NCBI GenBank assembly: GCA_900542185.1
Contig: UQMZ01000024.1
Span: 1-55,057, forward strand
Reading direction: 5' to 3'
Length of the DNA stretch: 55,057 nt
DNA from: an uncultured Bacteroidales bacterium
Lineage (GTDB): Bacteria; Bacteroidota; Bacteroidia; Bacteroidales; Muribaculaceae
Shown piece by piece: positions 35,795 through 44,500 of the stretch; within the stretch, counting starts at the first letter, position 1; the number at the start of each line of letters is the position of its first letter. The notes under the pieces are model-generated. The model made no database searches and was not told where the DNA came from. It saw only the letters and a program-made list of their open reading frames with translations. The translations under genes were made by a program, and so were the position numbers.

Positions 35795-35822
35795 AGTAGC
35801 GTAGGCTGTCCCAAGCCGCGCA
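35795..35822. repeat. Single arm of the 28.7-kb inverted repeat
   Basis: 28 bp matching one arm of the inverted repeat at 28,650 with four mismatches by eye (AGTAGCGTAGGCTGTCCC...). No second arm is present; instead an unrelated terminator hairpin follows at once. Confidence 0.75.
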
Positions 35823-35825
35823 CAG

Positions 35826-35860
35826 ATACGCGATGAACCGAACACCGGTTCATCGCGTAT
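35826..35860. terminator. Terminator at the end of the PUL
   Basis: A perfect 15-bp stem (35826-35840 with 35846-35860) with loop AACAC, followed by TATTTATTTA. The stem shares the CGCGATGA/TCATCGCG core with the terminator at 52,224. Confidence 0.8.
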
Positions 35861-35931
35861 TATTTATTTACAGAAAACATAATTAAGCCGCAGCACGTTT
35901 TAAAGTCAGATGGATAAAGACGTATAGGACA

Positions 35932-36483
35932 ATGAAAATTACAAATGACATACCGGAAAGATTCCGGGAGAATGACGCGTATATGAACATACTGCGGCGC
36001 GTCAGTGTGCGTCGCTATGCCGAGCGTCCTGTGGACGACGAGCAGGTATCGGCCCTGCTGCATGCCGCAATGAGCGCGCCCAGCGGCGTGAACAGACAGC
36101 CTTGGGAATTCATGGTGGTTGACGACCCCTCGACATTAAAGCGCCTGGCGGATGCGTTGCCATACGCCAAGATGGCGGCCGAGGCCCCCGTGGCCATTGT
36201 GATATGCGGCAACAAAGACCGTTTTCTGGAAGGTGTGGACGGAGTGCTTTGGGAACAGGACCTGTCGGCCGCTTCCGAGAATCTTCTGTTGGCGGCGCAC
36301 GCCATAGGTCTGGGAGGGGTGTGGACATGTCTGTATCCGCACCAGGACCGCATGGCATCGGTAAAGGCGATTTTAGATTTGCCAGACGCATTCGTTCCCT
36401 TCAACCTTATTCCCGTCGGCTATCCTCTCACCGACCATGCCCCGATGGATAAATGGCACCCCGAACGCGTCCATTGCAAATAA
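35932..36483 (+). CDS. Nitroreductase-family FMN oxidoreductase
   Basis: 183 aa, cytoplasmic. N-terminal RRVSVRRYAERPVDDEQVSALLHAAMSAPSGVNRQPWEFMVV is the standard nitroreductase start (FMN-binding Arg/Ser and the SAPSGxNxQPW motif). It continues with DLSAASENLLLAAHAIGLGGVWTCLYP and VPFNLIPVGYP. Family members reduce nitro compounds, quinones or flavins with NAD(P)H as dimers. It stands between two terminators (35,826 and 36,503), so it is a single-gene unit. No functional link to the PUL is evident. A terminal IPVGYP-type end with HPERVHCK agrees with a complete protein of usual short length. Confidence 0.9.
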   Translation: MKITNDIPERFRENDAYMNILRRVSVRRYAERPVDDEQVSALLHAAMSAPSGVNRQPWEFMVVDDPSTLKRLADALPYAKMAAEAPVAIVICGNKDRFLEGVDGVLWEQDLSAASENLLLAAHAIGLGGVWTCLYPHQDRMASVKAILDLPDAFVPFNLIPVGYPLTDHAPMDKWHPERVHCK

Positions 36484-36502
36484 CGAAGGAATATAATATT
36501 AA

Positions 36503-36536
36503 TGATGGCCGGATTGGTTTCGGTCATCACGTTTTT
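36503..36536 (+). terminator. Intrinsic terminator after the nitroreductase
   Basis: Stem TGATGGCCG/CGGTCATCA (36503-36511 and 36521-36529, one G-T pair) followed by GTTTTT. Confidence 0.7.
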
Positions 36537-36568
36537 AACCGGATTATCCCTTATCTGAAAAAAAGTGT

Positions 36569-36577
36569 TATATTTGC
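36569..36577 (+). promoter_or_regulatory. Promoter -7 element
   Basis: TATATTTGC fits TAnnTTTG; no clear -33 TTTG at the right spacing. The ATG follows at 36597, so the leader would be about 15 nt. Confidence 0.5.
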
Positions 36578-36596
36578 AAGATAAAGAGTTAAACAG

Positions 36597-38162
36597 ATGG
36601 CACAGACAGTAAGATATCCGATCGGTGAGCAAAGTTTCCGGGAGATTCGACGTACCGGATACGTGTACGTGGACAAGACCATGTACATCCATAAGCTCGT
36701 TAACGAAAATAAGTATTATTTTCTGAGCCGTCCGCGTAGGTTCGGCAAAAGTCTGCTTGTCACCACGATGGAACAGTATTTTATTGGGAACCGCGAACTG
36801 TTCAAAGGTCTGGCTATTGACAGCCTGCAGCCGGAGGAGTGGGGACGTCATGCGGTGCTGCATCTGGATTTGAACGGCGGAATCTATGACAATCCGGAAG
36901 CTCTGTATGCCAAACTGAATAATCATCTCGATAACTGGCAGTCAGAATATGGATGCAAGTATGATTCAAGAGATGTCCCCAGTCGTTTTCAAGGAATCAT
37001 TGAATCGGCATATCAAAAAACAGGCCTCGGTGTAGTGGTGTTGATCGACGAATATGACAAACCTGTGATTGACGCTCAGGATAACCATGAGCTTGAAAAG
37101 GCTTATCGCAATATTCTGCGCGGCTTCTACGGGGTGATGAAGAGCTGCTCGGACTATCTGAAGTTCGTATTTCTGACAGGAGTAGGCAAATTGGGGCAGA
37201 TAAATGTGTTCAGCGGACTGAACAACATTCGTGACATTTCGTTGGATCCCGAATATTCCGGTATCTGCGGAATCACTACCGAGGAATTGTTGAACAATTT
37301 CCAGGAAGGGATTGAGAAGATGGGTCGGTATAACGGATGGAGCTATGACGAAACCGTTCAGGAGCTGAAAAAACATTATGACGGCTATCATTTTGCAGGT
37401 GACCTGAATGACGTTTACAATCCCTATAGTCTACTGAACGCTTTGCAGGTAAGTAATCTCGGTAGCTATTGGTATGCTACGGGCACTCCGACGCGATTGT
37501 ACGAGGAGTTGAATAAATGGGATTTTCCATTGGAAGATCTGGAAGGAATCCGGGTTGCGCCCCGCACTTTGGAGACGGGAGATGTGCTTGGCAATAATCT
37601 TGAGGTATTGTTCTATTATACGGGCTATCTGACGATCAAGCAGCAGGTTAAGACAAATAGTGGCGAAAGATATGTGCTGGGGTATCCGAATCAGGAAGTG
37701 AGGGAAGCGTTTTTCGACGGGCTTGTACGATTATGGACGGGGATGTCCGACCATAGGCGTGATACATGGACGGACAAATTTCAGGATGCTATCCTGGGCG
37801 GAGATATCGACGGCTTCCTGACCTTGATGCAGTCATTTTTAGCCGGGAATTCATATAGAACCAATCCGGACACAGAGATACACTATCAGGATCTGATCTA
37901 TATCATATCGCGTCTGGTTGGCCTTAATGCCGATGTGGAACGAGCTACATCCGACGGCCGCATCGACATGATACTGGACACCCCCAAAGCAATCTACATA
38001 ATCGAGTTCAAGCTTGACAAATCGCCGGAAGTCGCCTTGCAGCAGATTGAGGACAAGCAATACGACCGCCCATACCGAGCCCTTGGCAAACCCATAGTGA
38101 AGGTCGGCGTCAACATCTCCACCACCACCCGCACCATCGATTCCTGGCTGATCCGCAGATAA
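36597..38162 (+). CDS. AAA-ATPase-like protein with PD-(D/E)XK nuclease-like domain
   Basis: 521 aa, cytoplasmic. The N-terminal half is the AAA-ATPase_like family often found in Bacteroidales: YPIGEQSFREIRRTGYVYVDKT, a Walker A-like RPRRFGKSLLV, and Walker B VVLIDEYDKPVID. The C-terminal part has the PD-(D/E)XK-like signature GRIDMILDTPKAIYIIEFKLDKS with the downstream helix LQQIEDKQYDRPY. Genomes of gut Bacteroidales often carry many copies. A role in defence or in mobile-element biology has been proposed but not established. It opens the AT-richer accessory island and is followed 54 bp later by the DUF3791/DUF3990 genes. Confidence 0.88.
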   Translation: MAQTVRYPIGEQSFREIRRTGYVYVDKTMYIHKLVNENKYYFLSRPRRFGKSLLVTTMEQYFIGNRELFKGLAIDSLQPEEWGRHAVLHLDLNGGIYDNPEALYAKLNNHLDNWQSEYGCKYDSRDVPSRFQGIIESAYQKTGLGVVVLIDEYDKPVIDAQDNHELEKAYRNILRGFYGVMKSCSDYLKFVFLTGVGKLGQINVFSGLNNIRDISLDPEYSGICGITTEELLNNFQEGIEKMGRYNGWSYDETVQELKKHYDGYHFAGDLNDVYNPYSLLNALQVSNLGSYWYATGTPTRLYEELNKWDFPLEDLEGIRVAPRTLETGDVLGNNLEVLFYYTGYLTIKQQVKTNSGERYVLGYPNQEVREAFFDGLVRLWTGMSDHRRDTWTDKFQDAILGGDIDGFLTLMQSFLAGNSYRTNPDTEIHYQDLIYIISRLVGLNADVERATSDGRIDMILDTPKAIYIIEFKLDKSPEVALQQIEDKQYDRPYRALGKPIVKVGVNISTTTRTIDSWLIRR

Positions 38163-38216
38163 ATACTATACCCGGAACGGCAAGGAAAAGTTGTAAATCG
38201 GGATAAAGAAATATTT

Positions 38217-38435
38217 ATGACAAAAAATCAGATAGACTATGTGACATGTGTCATCGGAGCGTTGGCTCTGATGACGGGTAAGTCATGTTCGTTCATATAC
38301 CGGAAACTTCACTCTGCCGGAATAATAAAAGATTATCTGGCTGCCGCATACGATGTGCTCCATACCTACAGCCTTGAATACGTGGCGGAAGACGTGATGG
38401 AATTGATGAAAAAGAAAGGCCATGCCTTATGTTAG
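38217..38435 (+). CDS. DUF3791 protein (putative antitoxin-like partner)
   Basis: 72 aa. Small helical protein of the DUF3791 type (YVTCVIGALALMTGKSCSFIYRKLHSAGIIKDYLAAAYDVLHTYSLEYVAEDV). Its stop overlaps the start of the following DUF3990 gene by 7 bp, indicating translational coupling. Such DUF3791/DUF3990 pairs occur widely and have been suggested to be toxin-antitoxin modules. The antitoxin assignment is inferred from size, order and coupling. Confidence 0.75.
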   Translation: MTKNQIDYVTCVIGALALMTGKSCSFIYRKLHSAGIIKDYLAAAYDVLHTYSLEYVAEDVMELMKKKGHALC

Positions 38436-38908
38436 TATATCATACCTCCGACCAGTGTTTCGATTCTCCGGATGTCCGGCATTCGCGGGATGCTCTTGAC
38501 TTTGGGAAGGGTTTCTATGTGACCCGACTTATAGAACAGGCGGATAAATATTCCAGCCGGTTTCTACGTGCTGGGAAAGATGCATATCTGCACATATTCG
38601 AGTATACTCCAGATCCCGATATGAGGATAAGGACATTCGAGGCTTATGATGAAGCATGGCTTGATTTCGTGTGCAACTGCCGTAAAGATAAGGATGCTTA
38701 TAAACAATACGATATCATAGAGGGTGGAGTAGCCAACGACAAAGTGTTTCAGACTGTAGACCTTTATATGGCCGGAGTGTACAACAAAGAGCAGGCATTA
38801 CAGAATCTTGCATACGAAATGCCGAACAATCAGTTATGCTTCATCACTCAGGAGGCGATAGACCGGTGTCTTAAATTCATTGAGCATAGAAAGTATACAC
38901 ATGGATAA
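38429..38908 (+). CDS. DUF3990 protein, ADP-ribosyltransferase-like putative toxin
   Basis: 159 aa. The N-terminal VYHTSDQCFDSPDV...DFGKGFYVTRLIEQA matches the DUF3990 pattern, which resembles the NAD-binding start of ADP-ribosyltransferases (H-T/S ... DFGxGFY). GGVANDKVFQTVDLY in the centre and LCFITQEAIDRCLKF near the end are further family marks. No signal peptide, so it acts inside the cell. It overlaps the DUF3791 genes on both sides (7 bp and 8 bp). The likely role is the toxin of a three-gene module. Enzymatic activity is an inference from fold similarity. Confidence 0.8.
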   Translation: MLVYHTSDQCFDSPDVRHSRDALDFGKGFYVTRLIEQADKYSSRFLRAGKDAYLHIFEYTPDPDMRIRTFEAYDEAWLDFVCNCRKDKDAYKQYDIIEGGVANDKVFQTVDLYMAGVYNKEQALQNLAYEMPNNQLCFITQEAIDRCLKFIEHRKYTHG

Positions 38909-39116
38909 GGCCACACGCATATTAAGGGACATGAAGTATGCCCGTATCATAGAGCTGATTGCAGAAAAGCAACACATCACCCTTGAGTCCGCGATGGATA
39001 TGCTCTATTCATCACCTCTGTTTGAGATAATCGATGACGGCACCGCCGACCTGATATGCCGCAGCGACATCTATCTCGCAAACGAGATAATCCGGACACA
39101 TAATCCTAGCCTATAG
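38901..39116 (+). CDS. Second DUF3791-like small protein
   Basis: 71 aa from the ATG at 38901 (an in-frame TTG at 38880 would lengthen it inside the toxin gene). MKYARIIELIAEKQHITLESAMDMLYSSPLFEIIDDG resembles DUF3791 but is divergent from the first copy. It overlaps the DUF3990 gene by 8 bp. The arrangement small-toxin-small suggests two antitoxin-like partners or a regulator plus an antitoxin. Confidence 0.7.
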   Translation: MDKATRILRDMKYARIIELIAEKQHITLESAMDMLYSSPLFEIIDDGTADLICRSDIYLANEIIRTHNPSL

Positions 39117-39156
39117 ATTACGATTATAGGTATGGCAAGAAATGGTAGATACTAAT

Positions 39157-39489
39157 TTAGGGTATCATGTCAAGTTCCTGTTGAGCATTGCGCATACTGC
39201 TTTCGTACAAGAACTCATTACCATTTTCGCGCCAAAATTCCGCCGTTTGGAGATGCTGGCGTGCATTTTGCTGATGCCAGTTGCGTTGGTTTTCCTGAGC
39301 CGAGTATTGAACTTGGGAACTCTCGTAAATAGCTATCACATTTTCAAGTTCTTCGATGTGTGATTGTAGAGCTTCATTTTCTTTTTCCAACTTTGACACT
39401 TCGTATTCAAGCTCGTCAATCCTGCCTTGATTACAGGATGTAAGACAGAGCATGAGAATGCCAATGAGAATATATCTTACGCTGTTCAT
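39157..39489 (-). CDS. Small coiled-coil lipoprotein
   Basis: 110 aa. Lipoprotein signal ending MLCLTSCNQG, then a heptad-rich coiled coil (DELEYEVSKLEKENEALQSHIEELENVIAIYE) and a Gln/Asn-rich helical end. No family recognised. It is the last of three genes (41,050 to 39,157) read on the minus strand downstream of the protease operon; 26 bp separate it from the preceding lipoprotein gene. It should sit in the inner or outer membrane facing the periplasm, so it could contact the exported caspase or CHAT proteins. Confidence 0.75.
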   Translation of the reverse strand: MNSVRYILIGILMLCLTSCNQGRIDELEYEVSKLEKENEALQSHIEELENVIAIYESSQVQYSAQENQRNWHQQNARQHLQTAEFWRENGNEFLYESSMRNAQQELDMIP

Positions 39490-39515
39490 AATTTAATACT
39501 AATTCCTTGCGGTCT

Positions 39516-40049
39516 TTAATTATTTTCAAAAAGAGCGGGTACGCCAGCCTCATACAAGCCTTCAATAAAAATATTTATATATATGTTCCCTTGAGTATTA
39601 CTCCAGCCGTTTTGGCTTTTTATAGGGATTATTGTAAGAAATGTTCCATATTTATCATTTTTCTGTCCTGACTTAATTATCAATCTGTCATCCTGTAAAG
39701 CAATGATTATTTCAGCTTGAAGTTCAGGGATGTATTTTTTCTTTAAAACTTTCATTGTCTGGTCATGTGGGCTGTCCTTCATAGTCCATTCATATACAGT
39801 ATATTGAGATAAGTCAGATGATGAGACTAAATTTTGGTAATACTTTTTCCATAACTCGTCCACTTTTTTACATAATGTCGCATCTCCACTAAAGTGTTGA
39901 TAAGCATACCGATGTTTATCACTTAGAAACATGCTTGTTGTGATTCGACTTGAATCAGAAGCATCTTGATTATCATATCGGGTTTCACATCCAGTCATCA
40001 GTAGTATGATGGCGATTAGATTTGTTAATATGCAGATGAAAATTTTCAT
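39516..40049 (-). CDS. Lipoprotein of unknown function
   Basis: 177 aa. Signal with lipobox LLMTGCETR. The mature part is a mix of helix and strand (TLCKKVDELWKKYYQNLV; AEIIIALQDDRLIIKSGQ; TQGNIYINIFIEGLYEAGVPALFENN) that matches no family I know. It lies 74 bp downstream of the 308-aa gene and 26 bp upstream of the coiled-coil lipoprotein gene. Its base composition is AT-rich like the rest of the protease locus. Probably part of the same regulon. Confidence 0.7.
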   Translation of the reverse strand: MKIFICILTNLIAIILLMTGCETRYDNQDASDSSRITTSMFLSDKHRYAYQHFSGDATLCKKVDELWKKYYQNLVSSSDLSQYTVYEWTMKDSPHDQTMKVLKKKYIPELQAEIIIALQDDRLIIKSGQKNDKYGTFLTIIPIKSQNGWSNTQGNIYINIFIEGLYEAGVPALFENN

Positions 40050-40123
40050 ACAGAATGGGTTAAAGTGTCAATGAATGTTGAGGAAACATTATCAATATTC
40101 AAGAATCTTTGCTCATTTTGTCT

Positions 40124-41050
40124 TTATTGTTTCATGGAGTTGCGGATGTTTTCAATCATAATTTCCATGGAGGGTTTATGATTTGAATCGTATAAGAAAT
40201 TTTTTATTAATTCAACAGAGGATGCTATCTTGGATCGTTCTTCCTGAGACAAGGAAGGTTCCTTTAAATTATTTTCGTATATACGCAGTTTAGCGACTGC
40301 TGTATCATAAAATTGTTGTAACGAGGCTTTGTGTTCAGAATCCAAGAAGTAAAGATACCACATTTTATTGACATTATCGACGCCTTCTGATCTAACATAC
40401 TGTCTGAATTCATCCCAATTAATATCCTTATGTAAATATGACACGACACAAGGCTTATAGCCTACGATACTACCTTGGGAATTATATTTAGGAATAAATT
40501 TATATTGGTTTTTGCTAAGCCAGATATTATAAGTTTCGGGGTATACATAACCATTAGTGTAATTTTGTTGCATCTCATTTATGCGACGTTCATAATCAGA
40601 ATAGCTATCTATTCGATAGTGAATGCCTTGGTTTACAAGTAGGTCGTTAATAGTTTCATATGCGACCTCAATAGCTGTGCCTGTATCGCCAATCTCAATC
40701 AGGTTGCGGACTCGGCCACAAACGGAGTCTGTATAGTGCTGAATCCATGCACGATGGGCAGATCCTAACTTATCAGATGCCAGCTCACATTCTTTTGCAA
40801 GATTCATACATGCTTCATTAGCTTCTCGTCTACGTGCTTCGATCTTTTCCATAGATCGATAAAGAATGGAGCGGTCAGCAGTTTGTGGGGTGTATGGAAT
40901 AGGAGTAGACGTAGATGGAGTATAAGTAGATGTTTGAATACGTATTTGTGGAATAGCCTGACTCATGCCATTCGTGCTTGTAAACAATGTCAAGAAAATG
41001 GTGGCAAATATTATTAACCACGCATTCCGTTCGATAAATGATTCCTGCAT
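40124..41050 (-). CDS. Exported protein of unknown function (308 aa)
   Basis: 308 aa. A hydrophobic N-terminal segment (WLIIFATIFLTLFTSTNGMSQA) reads as a signal peptide or anchor. A Thr/Pro/Ser-rich linker follows (STYTPSTSTPIPYTPQTADRS), then a long mostly helical region (RSMEKIEARRREANEACMNLAKECELASDKLGS) and a C-terminal helical end. No family recognised. It is the first gene of the minus-strand unit downstream of TPR-CHAT. The unit lies behind a TGTTAACCTT-N14-CAT element at 41,476-41,506, with a leader of about 420 nt, and there is also a housekeeping-type candidate at 41,316. A periplasmic substrate, adaptor or effector of the proteases is a plausible but untested role. Confidence 0.7.
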   Translation of the reverse strand: MQESFIERNAWLIIFATIFLTLFTSTNGMSQAIPQIRIQTSTYTPSTSTPIPYTPQTADRSILYRSMEKIEARRREANEACMNLAKECELASDKLGSAHRAWIQHYTDSVCGRVRNLIEIGDTGTAIEVAYETINDLLVNQGIHYRIDSYSDYERRINEMQQNYTNGYVYPETYNIWLSKNQYKFIPKYNSQGSIVGYKPCVVSYLHKDINWDEFRQYVRSEGVDNVNKMWYLYFLDSEHKASLQQFYDTAVAKLRIYENNLKEPSLSQEERSKIASSVELIKNFLYDSNHKPSMEIMIENIRNSMKQ

Positions 41051-41096
41051 TTTTGTAGTTTTTAGATTACGATCAGGCAGCCCTCCTGGTCAATTA

Positions 41097-41323
41097 CTAA
41101 TATAGGAAACGTGGGCTGACACCGCGACTTTTGATAGATGGTCGTAGGAAACCAATTGACGAAAAGTGCAGGAAAACAGCCCACGCATATATGGCATGGG
41201 AACCGTTTTGCTCTGCTTGCGTCAAAAGAAAATTTCCTACGTTTTCTATCTCAAGCATTGGCGAAACGCTTCCGGAGAAGTTAATCTTACTAAAGTCACA
41301 TTGCTGTGACACGGGCAAAGTTA
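41097..41323. other. Gene-poor stretch with paired segments, possible structured RNA or dispersed element
   Basis: The gap 41,051-41,529 has no convincing gene. Several segments can pair: CGTGGGCTG (41110-41118) with CAGCCCACG (41177-41185), GTAGGAAA near 41,146 with TTTCCTAC near 41,232, and the perfect hairpin GTCACA-TTGC-TGTGAC (41295-41310). A 65-codon plus-strand frame (41,131-41,328) and an overlapping minus frame exist but lack family support. I have the impression that similar sequences recur in Bacteroidales genomes, which I cannot verify here. Confidence 0.4.
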
Positions 41324-41348
41324 GATAAAAATCCCGACATGTCCAAGC
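41316..41348 (-). promoter_or_regulatory. Candidate housekeeping promoter on the minus strand
   Basis: On the minus strand CTTG (41348-41345), 21 bp, TAACTTTG (41323-41316). One mismatch in the -33, perfect -7. It would transcribe the structured stretch and the 308-aa gene. Confidence 0.45.
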
Positions 41349-41475
41349 GTCAAGCTGTTTACCTGCAAAAATATTTCAATGGATTGTGCTTATGATATGA
41401 TTATAAGCTGTTTAAGAGAAAGTTGAGAATGCGAAATTTTTCATAATGTAAAAGTGTTTTAGTTGTTTGTTTGAT

Positions 41476-41506
41476 CTTAATGTCAGATTATGGATAAAGG
41501 TTAACA
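41476..41506 (-). promoter_or_regulatory. Putative ECF-sigma promoter, site 1
   Basis: Minus strand: TGTTAACCTT (41506-41497), 14 nt, CATTAAG (41482-41476). The same arrangement is found at 46,868 and 48,997. It lies 24 bp after the TPR-CHAT stop codon and points to the 308-aa gene. The AAC core is typical of ECF -35 elements, and the sigma gene is in the adjacent operon; recognition by that sigma is inferred. Confidence 0.65.
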
Positions 41507-41529
41507 ATTGACGTGAAGAAAAATTCAAA

Positions 41530-44500
41530 TTAGTCTAAAATTACAAACGCACCCCAGTAGTAAGGATCGGGAAATGCTTCTTTAGTCTTTTTCATGGCTA
41601 TCTTAAGAGCCTCGTGACGCTCATGTCCTCCTAATAAAGCCTCATAAAAATTAGTCATCAATAATGCGGTCGATTCATCCGGCACTCTCCATAAGCTCAT
41701 GAGAATTGATTCAACTCCAGCCAATTTAAAAGCTTTCTGAAGGCCAGTGGTGATACCGAAAGTGTCGTTTGTGCCTAATCCAGTATTACACGCAGACAAA
41801 ACCACTAATTTGGCTGAATCTAAATGAAGCAATGAAATTTCAGAAGCTGTCAAGATGCCGTCATTAAAGCCTTTAGGGATTGGTCTTCCTTTCCAGACAT
41901 TATTGGCTCCCGAGAATAGTAACCCGGTCCAGGACATCAGAATGCTTTCTGCCGTATATGGTGATACAGCCTTTATTTTATTACGACTATCTTCTTCATT
42001 ATTTTTGAAATAAGAAAATCCATGGGTGGCTATATGTATAATAGAGGGAGCATTGTAGTTTAAAGCTTTAAATGAATCCTCATTGGCGTCAGAACCAATA
42101 TACATCATATTTTGACATCCCATATAATTCATTATTTGACTAATGGAATCAGCTTCGTATTTAGTATGACTAAATGATCCCCAACCATCCCTGAATCTGT
42201 TATCTTTAGGAGTGAAAGGAATAGACTCTTTATGACTATGAGAAGGTCTGAATGTTTCGGTCGTTGCTATTGACTCAGTGTCATAGTTGATATCCCCATA
42301 TATAACGGCTGATGTATAATCTTTTGAATCTATTTTCGGATAATCAGCTATTAGTCCGGTTGAAGATATTCGTCTCAAATCATATTGATCCATTAACCTG
42401 GTTCCAGCACAAGTCAATAAGTTATGATTCAATATGGAAAGTTCGCCGACAGGAGAGAAATAAACAATTTGCTTATCCTTAATGTAAGGCATTAGTTTGC
42501 TCCATATAAGATCCCCGATATTGCTATGATTGTATAATTGGCTTATGGAAAGCTCATCTGTCTGGGAATAATATATTACATTAGAAATATCTACTTCATC
42601 CCCAATTTCAACAAAAGTCGGATGATCATTCTCTGGGCTAATAATATAAGCAGCATATTTGTAAAAAATAGAATCGGCAGGAGCTAAAATATCCAAATAT
42701 TGACAAAATTCTATGGCAACCTCATCTTTGGTTAGTGCGGCTGAAATTGTATTATAATTGCCAAATATAGAATCGATTGAATCTCTTAAATTAATGTGGG
42801 CCAATAATGATGATTCAAGTCCTGTGATTTTCCCTATATTTTGTTGTTTAATGGTTATGCTGTCAGGACTGCTGGCTAATTCATTTTTGGCTCGCATGTA
42901 ATCTTTGTAGGCAATCTGTATATCAGGATTATCAGCTGTTGCCAACAACTTATGTAAATTCTTTTTAAAGGTTAAGGGTAAAGTCTTTGAAAGTATTGTT
43001 GCATTATATCCATCAATCAAACTTCTGTTAGAATTTATTTGATGAGCTAAAAAATTTGAACCAATATAAAATTCATATCCATATTCTCTCCAAAAATCTT
43101 CCCATTTATCCTCAGTGAAATTACGGAGGACAGTCTTCAATATGGATAGATTCTTGTCGTAATATTCCTGAAAGGTTCTTTCCGCTTCTTCTTTCTTATC
43201 AGAAATTAGATAAGCGATGGCGAGGTTAGAAATAGACATTGGTGTTGGAGACGCATCCTTAATCAAGAAATAATACTGACATGCTTCCTCTTGTCTACCT
43301 GAGAGCATCAGATATGTTGCATAATTGTTGCAAGCTAATTTATAAGCATTGGATTGCTTAGGTGCGTTGTTAATAATCAATCTGTGAAATTCTTCTGAAA
43401 GTCTGTTAAACCCGGTATTGGCAAGAATATTGGCATACCGGGCTAAATATGTCAAAGAGGTGTCATCAAGTCCGCTTATAGAATTTAATTTCACCAGTTC
43501 CTCTAACATTTCATCCGCGTATATTAAAGATTTGTATTTCTCTTCTTGTCCCAAATAGATATCTGTAATTTCTCCAAGAGTTTGAATGCTATATCTTGAT
43601 CCGTTTCCCAATTTGCGACTGTTTGAGAGGGACAATAGAAACCAAGTGATTGCAGAATTATATTGCTTCAGAAAACAATCACCTCGGCCTAATCTTAGAT
43701 ATAATTCGCATAGTTCTTCGGAAGGAGCCTTATAGAATTGTTGAGAGTTAGCGATTTTGAAGGCTTTGGTTAGTATTGTGACAGATTTATCTATTTCGGA
43801 AGTATCGTAGGAGTCTTCAATATTGAATACGGTATGTAAATATCTGAGGATATCCATTTCCGGAGTATTCGCTATTGAATCTAGTTTTGATGTACAAGTA
43901 ATTCCATATCCCTTATTAAAAGTCTTCATGGATGGATGCTCATTATATCGCAAGGATTCATTCAAGGCTTTAAGACTGATTCCACGAGTAGTCAAAAAGG
44001 AATTATCAAGATTACATGGCATGCTGTCAATCTCTTCCGATAGATGACTTACAAGACTTTGATCTATAGAATCGCAATTCGTTATGTTGCTGAGGAGATC
44101 TTGGGCAATGTGCTTATTCCCCCATCGGCATGCAAGGATTCCCAACAGATAATGCAACTTTGCTATCTGTTTGTCTGTATGATCCTTTTGGAATCCCAAT
44201 CTATTTATTTTATCATCTAATAATAATGCTTTTCGGATGTAATATTCTGTTTTATTCCTATCAGCAAATTGAGTGGCAAAAAGATGAGCTAACAGGTACG
44301 AATCTTCAATGCTTGTTTCGTTGGACTGTGCTTTTTTCTCAAGATAGGGAATGGCAGATTTATAGTCTTGTTGCCTCAAGTACCATGCACTAAGCAATCC
44401 ATAATAATGGTATTTATTGATTGTGGTTTCATTGGAGAATGAGGACTCTAAGGGTAACAAGTATTCGATAACTTCGTTAAACCTCCCTTCACGGACTAAA

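Noticed and set aside
36597..38162. Transposase or integrase for the island
   Set aside because: The motifs are AAA-ATPase-like plus PD-(D/E)XK; no DDE or tyrosine recombinase pattern seen anywhere in the window.
41131..41328. 65-codon plus-strand frame in the gap after TPR-CHAT
   Set aside because: No start signal or recognised family; overlaps paired segments, and minus-strand frames of equal quality exist.
42950..42980. Fourth copy of the ECF element within the CHAT gene (minus strand TTAACCTTT with ACATAAG)
   Set aside because: Lacks the initial TG, the spacing is one base shorter, and it lies in coding sequence pointing into the same gene.
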